64,000 nucleotides of DNA from Bifidobacterium cuniculi (GTDB lineage Bacteria; Actinomycetota; Actinomycetes; Actinomycetales; Bifidobacteriaceae): positions 434,001 to 498,000 of the forward strand of contig NZ_JGYV01000001.1 in assembly GCF_000741575.1 (NCBI RefSeq). Direction: 5' to 3'. Below the pieces are notes generated by a model. It did no database searches and was not told the DNA's origin. It worked only from the letters and a program-made list of their open reading frames with translations. This document shows, one piece after another, positions 1-8,531 of this stretch (the first letter of the stretch is position 1; each line of letters starts with the position of its first letter). The translations under genes and the position numbers were made by a program.

Positions 1-779
1 CCGCAGATCGTGGTGAAGTTCAATTGGCGCGAGTCCCAGGCGCCGTAGCCGGTCAGGTTCCGCGTCGGCCCCTTGATCGCGCCATCGATACGGAAAGCGA
101 CACGCAGTTCCGTGTACTTGGAGAAGTCCAACGCGCCCTTGGATCCGGTCGCGGAGAAGTTGATGCTCATGTCGAAGCGGATGTAGCGATCGGTGGGGAT
201 GAAAATCGGCACACGGCAGAAGACGCCCTTATTGCTCTCCTTGTTGGAGATGGTGAAAGAGCGCCGGTCGTAGTAGCCGCCGAGCCGCTGCCCGTTGGAC
301 GCGTAGTGCAAAGCATACTCGACGCCGTCTGTGCGCGTGGCGCCCTGGGTGCTTGCTGCGGCAGCCGGCACCGTCATGTACCGCAGGAGGGTCGCATACT
401 CGGGGATGGTCGGCTTGGCAGGGCTCGCGGCCGGAGTGCCCCGGGTGACACCGACATAGACCTGGTTGTCCGGGTCATCCGTGTACTGGTGGCTGTTGTG
501 GGAGGCAATCCAGATGGCATCGATGCGCGGGTTGGAGGCGTCGCCGGCGACGGTGTCCACGGTGCCACCCTCGTAGCGGGCGAGCATCTTACCGTCCGAG
601 TCGGAGCGGGCCACGACGGCCGTGCCGGCGTCGACCTTGTATTGCAGGCCGGCGGTGCCGGACACGTCCAGGCCCTCGAGGATGCCGGTGGTGCGCCATT
701 CCGCGCCGATAATACGCCGGTGCGTGAGCGCATCACACCCCTTATTGTCCACGGCGGGAACGCCAAGAGCTGTCGTCAT
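1..779 (-). CDS. Baseplate / tail-fibre-like protein, C-terminally cut by window edge
   Basis: An uninterrupted minus-strand frame starts at the ATG at 777-779, preceded by AAGGAGAA-like sequence, and stays open for 259 codons to the left edge. It begins MTTALGVPAVDNKGCD. It contains segments typical of upper baseplate or fibre proteins, such as GTAGLQYKVDAGTAV near residue 42 and a beta-rich stretch after residue 150. It follows the distal tail protein gene by 12 bases, the usual place for baseplate and receptor-binding proteins. The family was not firmly recognised, so the role rests on position and on its beta-rich character. Confidence 0.7.
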   Translation of the reverse strand, partial: MTTALGVPAVDNKGCDALTHRRIIGAEWRTTGILEGLDVSGTAGLQYKVDAGTAVVARSDSDGKMLARYEGGTVDTVAGDASNPRIDAIWIASHNSHQYTDDPDNQVYVGVTRGTPAASPAKPTIPEYATLLRYMTVPAAAASTQGATRTDGVEYALHYASNGQRLGGYYDRRSFTISNKESNKGVFCRVPIFIPTDRYIRFDMSINFSATGSKGALDFSKYTELRVAFRIDGAIKGPTRNLTGYGAWDSRQLNFTTIC

Positions 780-791
780 AATATTCTCCTT

Positions 792-1757
792 CTACATGTA
801 GGTGTCATGCACGGCGGCTTCCACCCAGCCGTCGGCGGCGGTGGGCACGCTGACCTGCAGACTCGACGCCGGCGGTACCTCAGGGAATCCTCGGGACACG
901 AGCAGTTCGGACACGTTCGAGCCGTTCATCACGGCGGTGCGGGACCTCGAGTCGAGGGTCAGGACGGAGCCCTGCGGGATCGCCGCGGTCGAGGAGAGTA
1001 TGGATCCGTCCGAGCAGACGATCTCGAAGCCCTCCGGGAAGGGCCCGTAGATGTCGAAGGTCGGGTAGGCGCGCGACGTGCCGTTGTTTTCGAGGATGCC
1101 GGTGTTGGACACGGCCACATCGTCCTCATCTGGCAGGTCATATGTCAGCGGGTAGCGCAGTCCCGTATCCCCGTCGAGGGTTTCCGCGAGCACGCTCACG
1201 GAATTGTTCGGTTCTCCCTCCCACCAGGTGAGCAGGCCGACGGGGTTGTAGGACAGGCCGCCGCCCTGGTTCGCGGGGGTACAGACCAGCTGGATGCGCT
1301 GCTCGTCCACGCTGAGCCGTTCCGGCTGCGGGCAGACGAGCGTGATGGTGACCGGCAGGAGTCGCTTGCGCCATTCCGCAGAGGACGTGACGGTCGCGTA
1401 GCCGGTCACATAGGTCGTCTGTGCCTCGTCATGCAAGGTCATGCGACACAGTCGGTGCACTCCGCTCAACGCTTGACCGAGCGCGGCGAGCACGTTTTCG
1501 CGGTCGCGGCCGACGGCGGCCGCGTTGATGGTGACGGTACGAGCCGCGTAGAGGATGTTGTCCTCGCTGACCTGGTTCGCGCCGTCGCCCTGGCCGCGCT
1601 CGGTCAGCGACGTCTTCACGGTCGGGGTCGAGTAGAAGCCGTCGATGCCTTGCGACGTGATCATGAGATAACTGTCGTGCCGGTCACCGTCCGGCGGTTG
1701 CGTGCCTTCCAGGCGGAAGGTGGTGTCGCCGGCGGTCAGTTCCGCGAAGATGTTCAC
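792..1757 (-). CDS. Distal tail protein (Dit-like)
   Basis: This 321-residue protein lies directly after the tape measure gene. Its GTG start overlaps the tape measure stop as GTGA, so the two are probably translationally coupled. The N-terminal half reads like siphophage Dit/ORF46 proteins (a MNIFAELTAG beta start, then TVTINAAAVGRDRENVLAALGQ). Dit forms the hexameric ring joining the tail tube to the baseplate. The C-terminal half is beta-rich and acidic, as in evolved Dits that carry an extra domain. Role is from position plus fold character. Confidence 0.72.
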   Translation of the reverse strand: MNIFAELTAGDTTFRLEGTQPPDGDRHDSYLMITSQGIDGFYSTPTVKTSLTERGQGDGANQVSEDNILYAARTVTINAAAVGRDRENVLAALGQALSGVHRLCRMTLHDEAQTTYVTGYATVTSSAEWRKRLLPVTITLVCPQPERLSVDEQRIQLVCTPANQGGGLSYNPVGLLTWWEGEPNNSVSVLAETLDGDTGLRYPLTYDLPDEDDVAVSNTGILENNGTSRAYPTFDIYGPFPEGFEIVCSDGSILSSTAAIPQGSVLTLDSRSRTAVMNGSNVSELLVSRGFPEVPPASSLQVSVPTAADGWVEAAVHDTYM

Positions 1758-4700
1758 CGGATCACGCTCCCCTCATGGATAGCATTGCGGTACAGGATGG
1801 AGCTGGCGGCGTAGAGGTCGTCGTCGGAGCGTACCACCGTCGTGGAGAAGTTCTGCACCAGCTGCCTGGAGTTGTCGGTGTAACCGTTGGGGTAGGCGCG
1901 GTATCCGGCCGGGAGGCGGCCGACGCCCAGGTCGATGGTGGCGTCGCCCAGGTCCAAGGCGCTGGTGGCGCGGTTGAGGACGTCACGGCCGAGCTGGTCG
2001 ATTTGCCCGTACAGCTTGGTTTCGCCGCCCAGGATGCCCACTCCGATGCCTTCGGTCAGGTATTTTCCGACTTGGTCACGCATGAGCTTGGACGGGGAGT
2101 TGATGCCGAAAAATCCCTTGATGTTGTCCACGATGCCGCCGCAGAAGCCGGAGATCTTGTCCTTGATCCAGCCGCCGAGGTTCGAGATGCCGTTCCAGAT
2201 GCCCTGGATGAAATTCTTGCCGATGTCGATCGCGCCGGTGAAGATGCTTTTCACGCCGTCGAACGCGCCCTTGACGATTTTCTTCATGCCCTCCCAGACA
2301 CGGTTCCAGTCGCCGCTGAAGATGCCGGCGATCACGTCGACCACGCCGCCGATTACCGTGGCCACGTTCTTTACGATGCTGCTGATGGTGTCGATGACGG
2401 ACTGGACGACGGGCAGGAGGCCTTGGACGACGGGGACGATGACGTCGGTGATGAAGCCGGCCACCGTGGTGATGACGTCCTCGGCCACGGGCAGGAGTGC
2501 CTGCACGGCGGAGCTGATCGTCTCGATCACGGTCGTCACGACCGGCGCCAGCTCGGTGACCAGATTGGAGATCATCGGCAGGATCGTGTCGATGAGTGGC
2601 ATGATCGCGGTGATGATGGACTCGATGGCCGAGCCGATGACAGGCAGGACCTGCTGGATGATCGGAGTGAGCGCTGCGATGATCTGCTCAATGACCGGGA
2701 TGAGTGCCGTGATCACCGTCATGATCGGGGTGAGGATGCTCGGCACCAGGGGGATGAGCGCGTTGATGACCTGCGTGATGACCGGCATCATCGCGGTGAT
2801 GATCTGGCTGATCATCGGCAGTACGTTGGTCACGGCCTGCGCCAGGACGGTGACGACCTGCTGGATGGACGGCAGCATCGCCTGGATGGCGGTGGAGATG
2901 GTCGCCATGATGCTCGGCGCCTGCTCGGCCAGGACCTGCAGGATGGCGGTGATGACCGGGGCGAGCTGTGCGACCATGTCGGTGATGGCCGGCATGATCG
3001 CGTCGATGGTGTCCGTGATGGCGCCGCCCAGGCCTTCGATGATCGGCTCGAGCTGCTTGCCGACCTGCTCGACGGTGCGGCCGATGAGCTTGAAGCTAGC
3101 GGCAAACTCGCCCTGCAGCTTCGGGCTCGTCGCCACTAGGGCACCGATGGCCGCGGTCAATAAACCGACTGGGCTCGCGAGCGCCCGTAATGGCCCGGCG
3201 AGGTTTTTGAGGACTGGTATGGTACTTAAAACGCTTCCGAGGCCTCCGGCTCCGAGTGCGGCGAAGGCTGCGGCCAGTGGGGCGAGGATGCCCTTGGCGT
3301 TGGATGCGATGTCGCCGATCTTGTCGAGGGCCTTCTGGAATGGCTCGGGCAGGAGCGTAACCAGGCCCTTGAAGGCGTCGGGGATGGCCTTGACCATGCT
3401 GGACGCGATCTGTTTGATGCGAGGCAGCGCGTTTTGCAGCATGGTGGCGATGGAGTCGACCAGTTCCTTGGTCATGGCATCCATGTCCACGTCGTCACGG
3501 CCGAGAGCGGTCAGCCAGTTCTCCCACGCGGCCTTCATGGCGTTCGTGGATCCTTTGATGGTGGTGGCGGCTTCCTTGGCGGTGGTGCCGGTGATGTCCA
3601 TCTCGGACTGGACGGTGTGGATAGCCTCGACCACGTCCGCGAAGGAGTCGATGCTCAGGTTGGCCATCTCGCCGTTGGCGGCCTTGACCTTGTTGGCGTC
3701 GGAGATCATCCTCTCCATCTCGGTCTTGGTGCCGCCATAGCCGAGCTTGAGGTTGTCGAGCATGGCGTAATTGCCTCGCGCCAGGCTCTGGTAGGTCTGC
3801 TGGATGGATTCAATCGACGTGCCCATTTTGTTGGCGTTGTCCGACATGTCGATCATGGCCATGTTGCCCATTTCGGCGGCCTTGGCGGTGTCGCCGCCCA
3901 GGCTGGAGATCAGGGACGCGGAGAAGCTCGTGATCTGCTCCATGTACGTGTTCGCGCTCACGCCGGCGGTCTTGTAGGCTTGGGCGGCGTATTTCTGCAC
4001 CGTGGAGGATGCGCCCTTGAAGAGCGCGTCGATGCCGCCGACGGCCTGCTCGTAGGACGCGTACAGGCTGAAGGCTTGTTTGCCGACGTCGACGAGCTTG
4101 GCGCCCACGGCTGCCACGCCGGCGGCCAGTGCTGCCATGGACACGGTCGCTATGTTCTGCAGGGCCTCCTTGGCGCGGGAGGCTCCGTCACGGATATGGG
4201 TGCCTATGGCACTGGCCGTCTCCTTGGCCATGCTTCCGATACGGCCCAGGGGACCGGAGGCGGCCTGGCCGAGTGCGCTGAAAGCTTGGCTGCCGGCGGT
4301 AGCAACGTTCCTTAGGTAGCCGCCGGTAGCGCTCAGGGCGCCGCGGGCGCCGGCTGGAATCCTGTTCCACAATCCGGTTGCGGCGGAGCCGAGGCTCTGG
4401 AAGGTCGTGGTGACGCCATTGCCCAAGGATTTGAAGGCAGTGGTGACGGGGGATGCGATGCCGGTCAGGCGGGTCTTGATGTTGCCGGCCACCGTCGTGG
4501 TCTTGGCATGCAGCTTGTCGAGTGTGCCGGAGACGGGGGAGAGGATGGTCTTGCCCAGGTTCTTCCACGCGCCGGCCACGGAAGCGGCGGCCTTGTTGCT
4601 GCCGGAGGCGAGGGTGCCTTGCGCGTTGGCCAGGGCCTTCTGCGCGTCCTTGAGTCGGGTCGCGGCTGCGGTCGCCTTCTCGGTGGATGCTTCGAGCTTG

Positions 4701-5218
4701 AGGTTGGCCTTGTCGAGGCGGATCTGCGCGGCTTCCGCCGCGGTGGCCGCGTTGGCCTGCTCGGCCTGCGCCTTGTTGAGTGCTTCCTGCGCGGCCTTCG
4801 CTTCGGCACTGTTCTGCCCGTGCTCGGCTATGGCCTGGTTGAGGGCGTCCTGTGCGGCCTGGACTTTCGCGGTGGCGGTGTCACGTTTGGCGATGGCTTG
4901 TCCGAGTTTTTCCTCGGCTGCCTGCACCTGGTTGGCGGCGGCCTTCTGCTCGAGCAGCGCGTTGGCGTTGGCGTGTGTGGCCTTGGCGACGTCCGACTGA
5001 TAGCGTTTGAGCACGTCCTCGGTCATCGCCGCCGTGGCCTGCTGGAAGCCTGCCTTGAGGTCCTTGCCGGCCTTCGCACCGGCAGATTTGAAGCCGCGGC
5101 CGAAAGCGTTGGAGCCGGCCTGGCCGGCTGCCTGCGCTTCCTTGGTGACAGCGGCACGGAAGCCGGTCATGACGGGAAAAACTGGGAGGGTTGCCTTGCC
5201 TACCTGGTTGCCTGCCAT
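1754..5218 (-). CDS. Tail tape measure protein
   Basis: At 1,154 residues this is the longest phage gene here. The protein sets tail length and is threaded through the tail tube. Residues about 60-210 are an Ala/Gln/Glu-rich coiled coil. Residues about 365-570 look like the conserved TP901 core, with a hydrophobic stretch near 355-375. Residues about 710-950 are a long run of similar hydrophobic segments built on patterns like LIPVIEQIIAAL and MPVITQVINALI. The C-terminal region has the GINSPSKLMRDQVG motif common in tape measures. It sits between the G/GT frameshift pair and the distal tail gene, as expected. An average of about 1.5 angstrom per residue would predict a tail of roughly 170 nm. 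Confidence 0.93.
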   Translation of the reverse strand: MAGNQVGKATLPVFPVMTGFRAAVTKEAQAAGQAGSNAFGRGFKSAGAKAGKDLKAGFQQATAAMTEDVLKRYQSDVAKATHANANALLEQKAAANQVQAAEEKLGQAIAKRDTATAKVQAAQDALNQAIAEHGQNSAEAKAAQEALNKAQAEQANAATAAEAAQIRLDKANLKLEASTEKATAAATRLKDAQKALANAQGTLASGSNKAAASVAGAWKNLGKTILSPVSGTLDKLHAKTTTVAGNIKTRLTGIASPVTTAFKSLGNGVTTTFQSLGSAATGLWNRIPAGARGALSATGGYLRNVATAGSQAFSALGQAASGPLGRIGSMAKETASAIGTHIRDGASRAKEALQNIATVSMAALAAGVAAVGAKLVDVGKQAFSLYASYEQAVGGIDALFKGASSTVQKYAAQAYKTAGVSANTYMEQITSFSASLISSLGGDTAKAAEMGNMAMIDMSDNANKMGTSIESIQQTYQSLARGNYAMLDNLKLGYGGTKTEMERMISDANKVKAANGEMANLSIDSFADVVEAIHTVQSEMDITGTTAKEAATTIKGSTNAMKAAWENWLTALGRDDVDMDAMTKELVDSIATMLQNALPRIKQIASSMVKAIPDAFKGLVTLLPEPFQKALDKIGDIASNAKGILAPLAAAFAALGAGGLGSVLSTIPVLKNLAGPLRALASPVGLLTAAIGALVATSPKLQGEFAASFKLIGRTVEQVGKQLEPIIEGLGGAITDTIDAIMPAITDMVAQLAPVITAILQVLAEQAPSIMATISTAIQAMLPSIQQVVTVLAQAVTNVLPMISQIITAMMPVITQVINALIPLVPSILTPIMTVITALIPVIEQIIAALTPIIQQVLPVIGSAIESIITAIMPLIDTILPMISNLVTELAPVVTTVIETISSAVQALLPVAEDVITTVAGFITDVIVPVVQGLLPVVQSVIDTISSIVKNVATVIGGVVDVIAGIFSGDWNRVWEGMKKIVKGAFDGVKSIFTGAIDIGKNFIQGIWNGISNLGGWIKDKISGFCGGIVDNIKGFFGINSPSKLMRDQVGKYLTEGIGVGILGGETKLYGQIDQLGRDVLNRATSALDLGDATIDLGVGRLPAGYRAYPNGYTDNSRQLVQNFSTTVVRSDDDLYAASSILYRNAIHEGSVIR

Positions 5219-5242
5219 CGATGTACCTCCCCGTCCTGTCGG

Positions 5243-5889
5243 TTATCGGAATAGATGTGCGAAGGGACCGCTCATGTGCTCGGCGCTGGCCGCGAGCTGC
5301 CGGCGGCGTTCGCTTTCCTTGATTTGTGCGCTATTGTTTTTGAGTTCCTCGGCGAGCATGCTGGCCGGGTCGCGGGCGATGCGTTGCAGCAGTGCGATGG
5401 CGTCCGCGACTGGCAGGCGGCTGCCGAGATCGTGTTGCACGCTCCAGCCGAGGGCGGCCATGTCGGCGCGGATCGCGGTCTCGTGAGCGGTCAGGAGGCC
5501 GGCGAATCCGCTGATTTTCCCACCGATGCTCCCTGCGCGTCCGCGATGGCGGCGCCGTAGTCGGTGACCAGGTTGATGACGACCTGGACGGGTTCGGTCT
5601 CGATTCGTGCCGCCTGGTCCTTGCCGGCGAAGGTTTCGAGCAGGTCGGTCACGGTGTCGAGCTGGTCTCCGACGTCCTCCAGCTCGGACAGCTTCTGGAA
5701 GCTCTTGTAGCTCAGGGCGAGGGGAAGCCTGTAGATGTTGCCGGCGGGGGTCAAGGCCCACCAGGTGTCGCCCTTGATGACGTGCTTGACGCGGAAATTA
5801 CCGGCGATGGCCGCGTAGGCCTTCGCATCGTCCTCCTCGCCCCAGTTGTCGAAGTCGTCGAGGGTGGGCGCGACTGTCTTGTCTGTCAT
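5243..5889 (-). CDS. Tail assembly chaperone GT (product of -1 frameshift)
   Basis: Translation of the upstream chaperone can slip -1 on GGGAAAA (minus strand, 5515-5521) and continue in the frame that ends at 5243. The fused product is about 215 residues: 125 from the G frame, then ISGFAGLLTAHETAIRADM and on to a C-terminus ending GPFAHLFR. The second frame has no good start of its own. G/GT pairs in long-tailed phages coat the tape measure before tube polymerisation, and only a small share of ribosomes shift. The gene ends 25 bases before the tape measure start. Confidence 0.85.
5491..5889 (-). CDS. Tail assembly chaperone G
   Basis: This 132-residue protein is the unshifted product, ending at TGA after ...GKSADSPAS. 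It is acidic at the N-terminus (LDDFDNWGEEDDAK) and helical after residue 60, like small siphophage chaperones (gpG, gp13 type). It lies between the major tail protein and the tape measure gene. The last codons contain the slippery heptamer, so seven residues after Lys125 are specific to the short form. Confidence 0.85.
   Translation of the reverse strand: MTDKTVAPTLDDFDNWGEEDDAKAYAAIAGNFRVKHVIKGDTWWALTPAGNIYRLPLALSYKSFQKLSELEDVGDQLDTVTDLLETFAGKDQAARIETEPVQVVINLVTDYGAAIADAQGASVGKSADSPAS
5515..5521 (-). promoter_or_regulatory. Programmed -1 ribosomal frameshift site GGGAAAA
   Basis: On the minus strand the zero frame reads GTG GGA AAA TCA. The heptamer G-GGA-AAA fits the X-XXY-YYZ rule, and slipping back one base gives ATC AGC GGA TTC, which opens the 90-codon extension. 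Position near the 3' end of the upstream chaperone gene matches the conserved phage arrangement. Confidence 0.85.
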
Positions 5890-6027
5890 GATGCTCTCCT
5901 ATGAATGGCGGCTCTCAAAAGATGGGGTGGGTGGTCGGGGCGAGAGCCTTTCCCCGGCCACCCCGGTGGTTCGCCGCCTGCCCCTGCGAAGAAGGGACAA
6001 GAGACAAGGGCGGTCGGCGAAGTCTGG

Positions 6028-6675
6028 TCAGTCGCCTGTGGAAGGCGTCACGCGCGGGTCGTAGATCGACTCGATGTACTTGTGGCCGGAATACATGTCG
6101 TCCTCCACCCAGGTGGCTGTCAAAGCGGTGCCCTTGACCTCGCCATTGGTTGACTGCGCCGGTTCGTTGCCGGTGATCTGCACGACGCCGGCGCGGCGGC
6201 GGATACGGCCGTCCTTGAGGGTCTCCTCCTGGTACGCGCACCATTTTTCGTCCTGGATGATGTCGTCGACCGCGTAGACGCCGTTGGCGTCCGGCTCGCC
6301 CAGGGTCACGCGCCGCACCAGGCGGTTGTTTTCGGCGACGGTGAAGGTCGTGGTCAAGGTGGAGGAGCCGGAGATGGTGTAGCCAGACTGGTAGAAGGTG
6401 ACGGCGTCGCCGCCGTCACGGCCGTCCTGCGGGCCACCGTCGGACGTGATCAGGCCGACGTAGGAGTCGGCGTTGTATGCGTCGGGCAGGGTGACGGTTT
6501 TCTTCGTCTCGGCCATGGCCTCCGGCTTGATGGCGTTCGCCGTGTCGTAGGTGGTCAGGGAGATCGCGCCGCCGATGGGAATCTCGACGCTCTTGAGGTC
6601 ATTGCCACGCGAGTCCCTGGTGGACGCGGCGGGGGATGCCGCCTTGGCCTGTGCGGTTTCCTTGGTATCAGTCAT
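6028..6675 (-). CDS. Major tail (tube) protein
   Basis: This 215-residue protein sits between the tail terminator and the G chaperone, the standard position for the tail tube subunit. Sequence features fit: a polar N-terminus, then beta-rich segments such as GGAISLTTYDTANAI, STLTTTFTVAENNRLVRRVTLGEPD and KWCAYQEETLKDGRIRRRAG. The start overlaps the upstream stop by 8 bases. A 138-base gap separates it from the G gene, where an extra promoter or processing site could lie. Confidence 0.8.
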   Translation of the reverse strand: MTDTKETAQAKAASPAASTRDSRGNDLKSVEIPIGGAISLTTYDTANAIKPEAMAETKKTVTLPDAYNADSYVGLITSDGGPQDGRDGGDAVTFYQSGYTISGSSTLTTTFTVAENNRLVRRVTLGEPDANGVYAVDDIIQDEKWCAYQEETLKDGRIRRRAGVVQITGNEPAQSTNGEVKGTALTATWVEDDMYSGHKYIESIYDPRVTPSTGD

Positions 6676-7108
6676 TGTTTGCTCCTTGCTGAGGTTGGAT
6701 GGTGCCGACCGCCTGGTATTCGACGGTCATGTACCAGGCGGCGTCAAGGTCCTGCCCGGTGACCGGGTAGGGGCCGTTGCAGCCGTCGGATGTGATGGAG
6801 GCGACCGGCCCAGACTCGTAGGGGATGGACGTGTCGGTCAGGGACGAGTAGACGGCTGCGGCGAGCTGCCGGGACGGGTAGGGGTCGTCGATAGGGCCGT
6901 AGTGGACGGTGACGCCCAAGGACCTGTCGAAGAGCAGCGGCCCCTCCTGGCCGCCTCCGTCGTCACGGATGACGATCAGCGGCCAGTCGCCCCGGTAGCC
7001 TGCAGGCACGCGGATGTCGACCTGCAGGCCGGGGTACTGTCCTGCCAGTTCGCCGCGCAACCGTTCGGTGGCCCACAGGGCCACGTCCGGTGGAATGACG
7101 CGGCTCAT
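6668..7108 (-). CDS. Tail terminator-like protein
   Basis: The 146-residue protein lies between the HK97-gp10-like protein and the tail tube gene, which is where the tail completion or terminator protein is usually encoded. It starts MSRVIPPDVALWATERLRGE, with an amphipathic helix followed by beta strands (PLIVIRDDGGG, DRSLGVTVHYG), consistent with the gpU/gp17 fold. Its start overlaps the previous stop by 4 bases. Confidence 0.65.
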   Translation of the reverse strand: MSRVIPPDVALWATERLRGELAGQYPGLQVDIRVPAGYRGDWPLIVIRDDGGGQEGPLLFDRSLGVTVHYGPIDDPYPSRQLAAAVYSSLTDTSIPYESGPVASITSDGCNGPYPVTGQDLDAAWYMTVEYQAVGTIQPQQGANND

Positions 7109-7395
7109 ATCTTCGCCGCCTTCGCAGCCCTGGCGAGGTTGCCGGTGCGGGACTCGACGAAGATGCCGTAGGGCACGTCGGCGACGACTTCCGCGACCTG
7201 CCGGTGGGCGGCCTGCGTGTGCTGCACGTGGATGGAGTCGCGGTAGGCGCCGGTGCGTACCGGGGCGGTGGCCTTCGCCTGTGCGACCACGCGCTCGGCG
7301 GCCAGGTCGACCAGGGCGCGCACCTGCGCGGAGTTGAGGACCTCGTCGAAGAAGCCCTCGTCGAACTCGATCGTGACTTTTGCCTGCCTGCCCAT
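7105..7395 (-). CDS. HK97 gp10-like neck/tail component
   Basis: The 96-residue protein starts at MGRQAKVTIEFD, where the start codon overlaps the upstream stop. It contains the typical gp10-family pattern of a helix with AKATAPVRTGAYRDSI followed by VPYGIFVESRTGN. In HK97-type phages this small protein acts at the neck or in tail completion. Upstream in-frame ATG codons at 7440 would run into the previous gene and lack a ribosome site, so 7395 is preferred. Confidence 0.8.
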   Translation of the reverse strand: MGRQAKVTIEFDEGFFDEVLNSAQVRALVDLAAERVVAQAKATAPVRTGAYRDSIHVQHTQAAHRQVAEVVADVPYGIFVESRTGNLARAAKAAKI

Positions 7396-7784
7396 TAGCC
7401 TCTCACCTCCTCGAGGTCGACCTCCAATGTGGGACGCCACCCGGTGAATGGGTTGGTGTCATGGGAGGGGATGCCGGTGACCGCCCAGCGGCGCCCGTCG
7501 TCCGGGTCGGCGCGTACCCGGTCGCCGACACGGATGTCGGTGTCCGGGTCGGGGATGGTCATCACCGCCCGGCTGGTCACGGTCCGGTCCAGCGTGTTGA
7601 CGGTCACCGTGCTCGACGAGGATGCCAGGAAGCCGTTGAAGGCGAGCTCCTCCGGCGCACTCCAATCGGATCCGGGCGCGGCCGGGTTGTACGGGTTCGG
7701 TGCGGCGCGGGTGGCGCGCAGCCGCACCCAGGCGGTGGTCGCCGGCATCGGGAAGACGATGTCGGTTGTGAAGACGCTGCTCAT
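7395..7784 (-). CDS. Head-tail stopper / joining protein
   Basis: A 129-residue beta-rich protein between the connector and the gp10-like gene. The VGDRVRADPDDGRRWAVTGI segment resembles the stopper fold of SPP1 gp16-type proteins, where a loop closes the head exit channel. The call rests mostly on gene order. Confidence 0.6.
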   Translation of the reverse strand: MSSVFTTDIVFPMPATTAWVRLRATRAAPNPYNPAAPGSDWSAPEELAFNGFLASSSSTVTVNTLDRTVTSRAVMTIPDPDTDIRVGDRVRADPDDGRRWAVTGIPSHDTNPFTGWRPTLEVDLEEVRG

Positions 7785-8305
7785 CCGACCACGCCCCAGT
7801 TGAGCCGGTACGGGTCAAGCAGCTGCTGCTCGATACCCAGCAGGGGAATGGACAGTGGGGCGCCGCCGGCGGTCAGGTAGGACACGGAGGCGCCGTTGAC
7901 CGACTGGCTGGCGATCAGCCCCTGGGCGCGCGCCCTGCGGGCGATGGTTTCCAGGAGCATGATCACGTCCGGTGCCTCCTCCGGCTCGTAGCCGTGGGTG
8001 AGGGTCACCTGCACGCCGCCGGGCATGTCCGGCAGGAGGGTGCCGGCGTCGGTCTGCAGGATGCCGGCCTGTGACCAGTGGGTGCGGGCGGTGATGTCCA
8101 CGCCGTCGGCGACGACGGAGGCCACTGCCGTGACATGCTTGGATGGCAGGAGCAGGCGTCGGCCGCCGTAGGAGTCCAATCGCAGTGTCTGCTCGATCGA
8201 GGGGGCGACGTGCCAGCCGCAGTAGCGGCGGATGGTCGCCTGCGCGGCCTTCCGCCACCATGTCTCGTCGACCTTGTGCCCGTCGTCCATGTCGGGGATG
8301 GTCAT
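7781..8305 (-). CDS. Head-tail connector protein (gp6/gp15 type)
   Basis: The 174-residue protein carries an N-terminal helical segment (DETWWRKAAQATIRRYCGW) and a later helix (APDVIMLLETIARRARAQG), the mostly helical shape of adaptor proteins that bind under the portal. It is the second gene after the major capsid gene. Start and stop overlap its neighbours by 4 bases on the downstream side. Confidence 0.65.
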   Translation of the reverse strand: MTIPDMDDGHKVDETWWRKAAQATIRRYCGWHVAPSIEQTLRLDSYGGRRLLLPSKHVTAVASVVADGVDITARTHWSQAGILQTDAGTLLPDMPGGVQVTLTHGYEPEEAPDVIMLLETIARRARAQGLIASQSVNGASVSYLTAGGAPLSIPLLGIEQQLLDPYRLNWGVVG

Positions 8306-8319
8306 GACAGCCCCTTCGC

Positions 8320-8517
8320 TTACTTGGCCTTGCTGGCTTTCGGTTTGCGTTTCGCGGCGGCCGCGACCGACGGGGCGACCTTGGCGAGATCCGCCTCCGC
8401 ATCCTCCTGCGGCTCGGCACCGGCCACTTCCTCCGGCTCCGGTTGGAGGATGGGTGCAGGGTCGATTGTTTCGGGCGCGTCCTCGGGCCGGTAGCGGATA
8501 CCGTCGATGATGCGCAT
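8320..8517 (-). CDS. Small Ala/Lys-rich phage protein after capsid
   Basis: This 65-residue protein starts MRIIDGIRYRPEDA. The chosen ATG has AGGAG eight bases upstream. An alternative ATG at 8535 overlaps the capsid stop as ATGA and adds six residues. The middle is acidic and Pro/Glu-rich, and the last 20 residues are Ala/Lys-rich. Such tails occur in small head proteins of HK97-like phages, but the function is unknown. Confidence 0.6.
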   Translation of the reverse strand: MRIIDGIRYRPEDAPETIDPAPILQPEPEEVAGAEPQEDAEADLAKVAPSVAAAAKRKPKASKAK

Positions 8518-8531
8518 GGTCACGCTCCTGA

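Noticed and set aside
24..1814. Long plus-strand open frame opposite the distal tail and tape measure genes
   Set aside because: Low-complexity Gly/Asp/Arg/Val translation, antisense to well-supported tail genes, no ribosome site. A by-product of high GC.
1775..3740. Two long plus-strand frames opposite the tape measure repeat (Asp/Gly/His-rich and Met/Thr-rich)
   Set aside because: Their repetitive composition mirrors the antisense of the hydrophobic repeat; not real genes.
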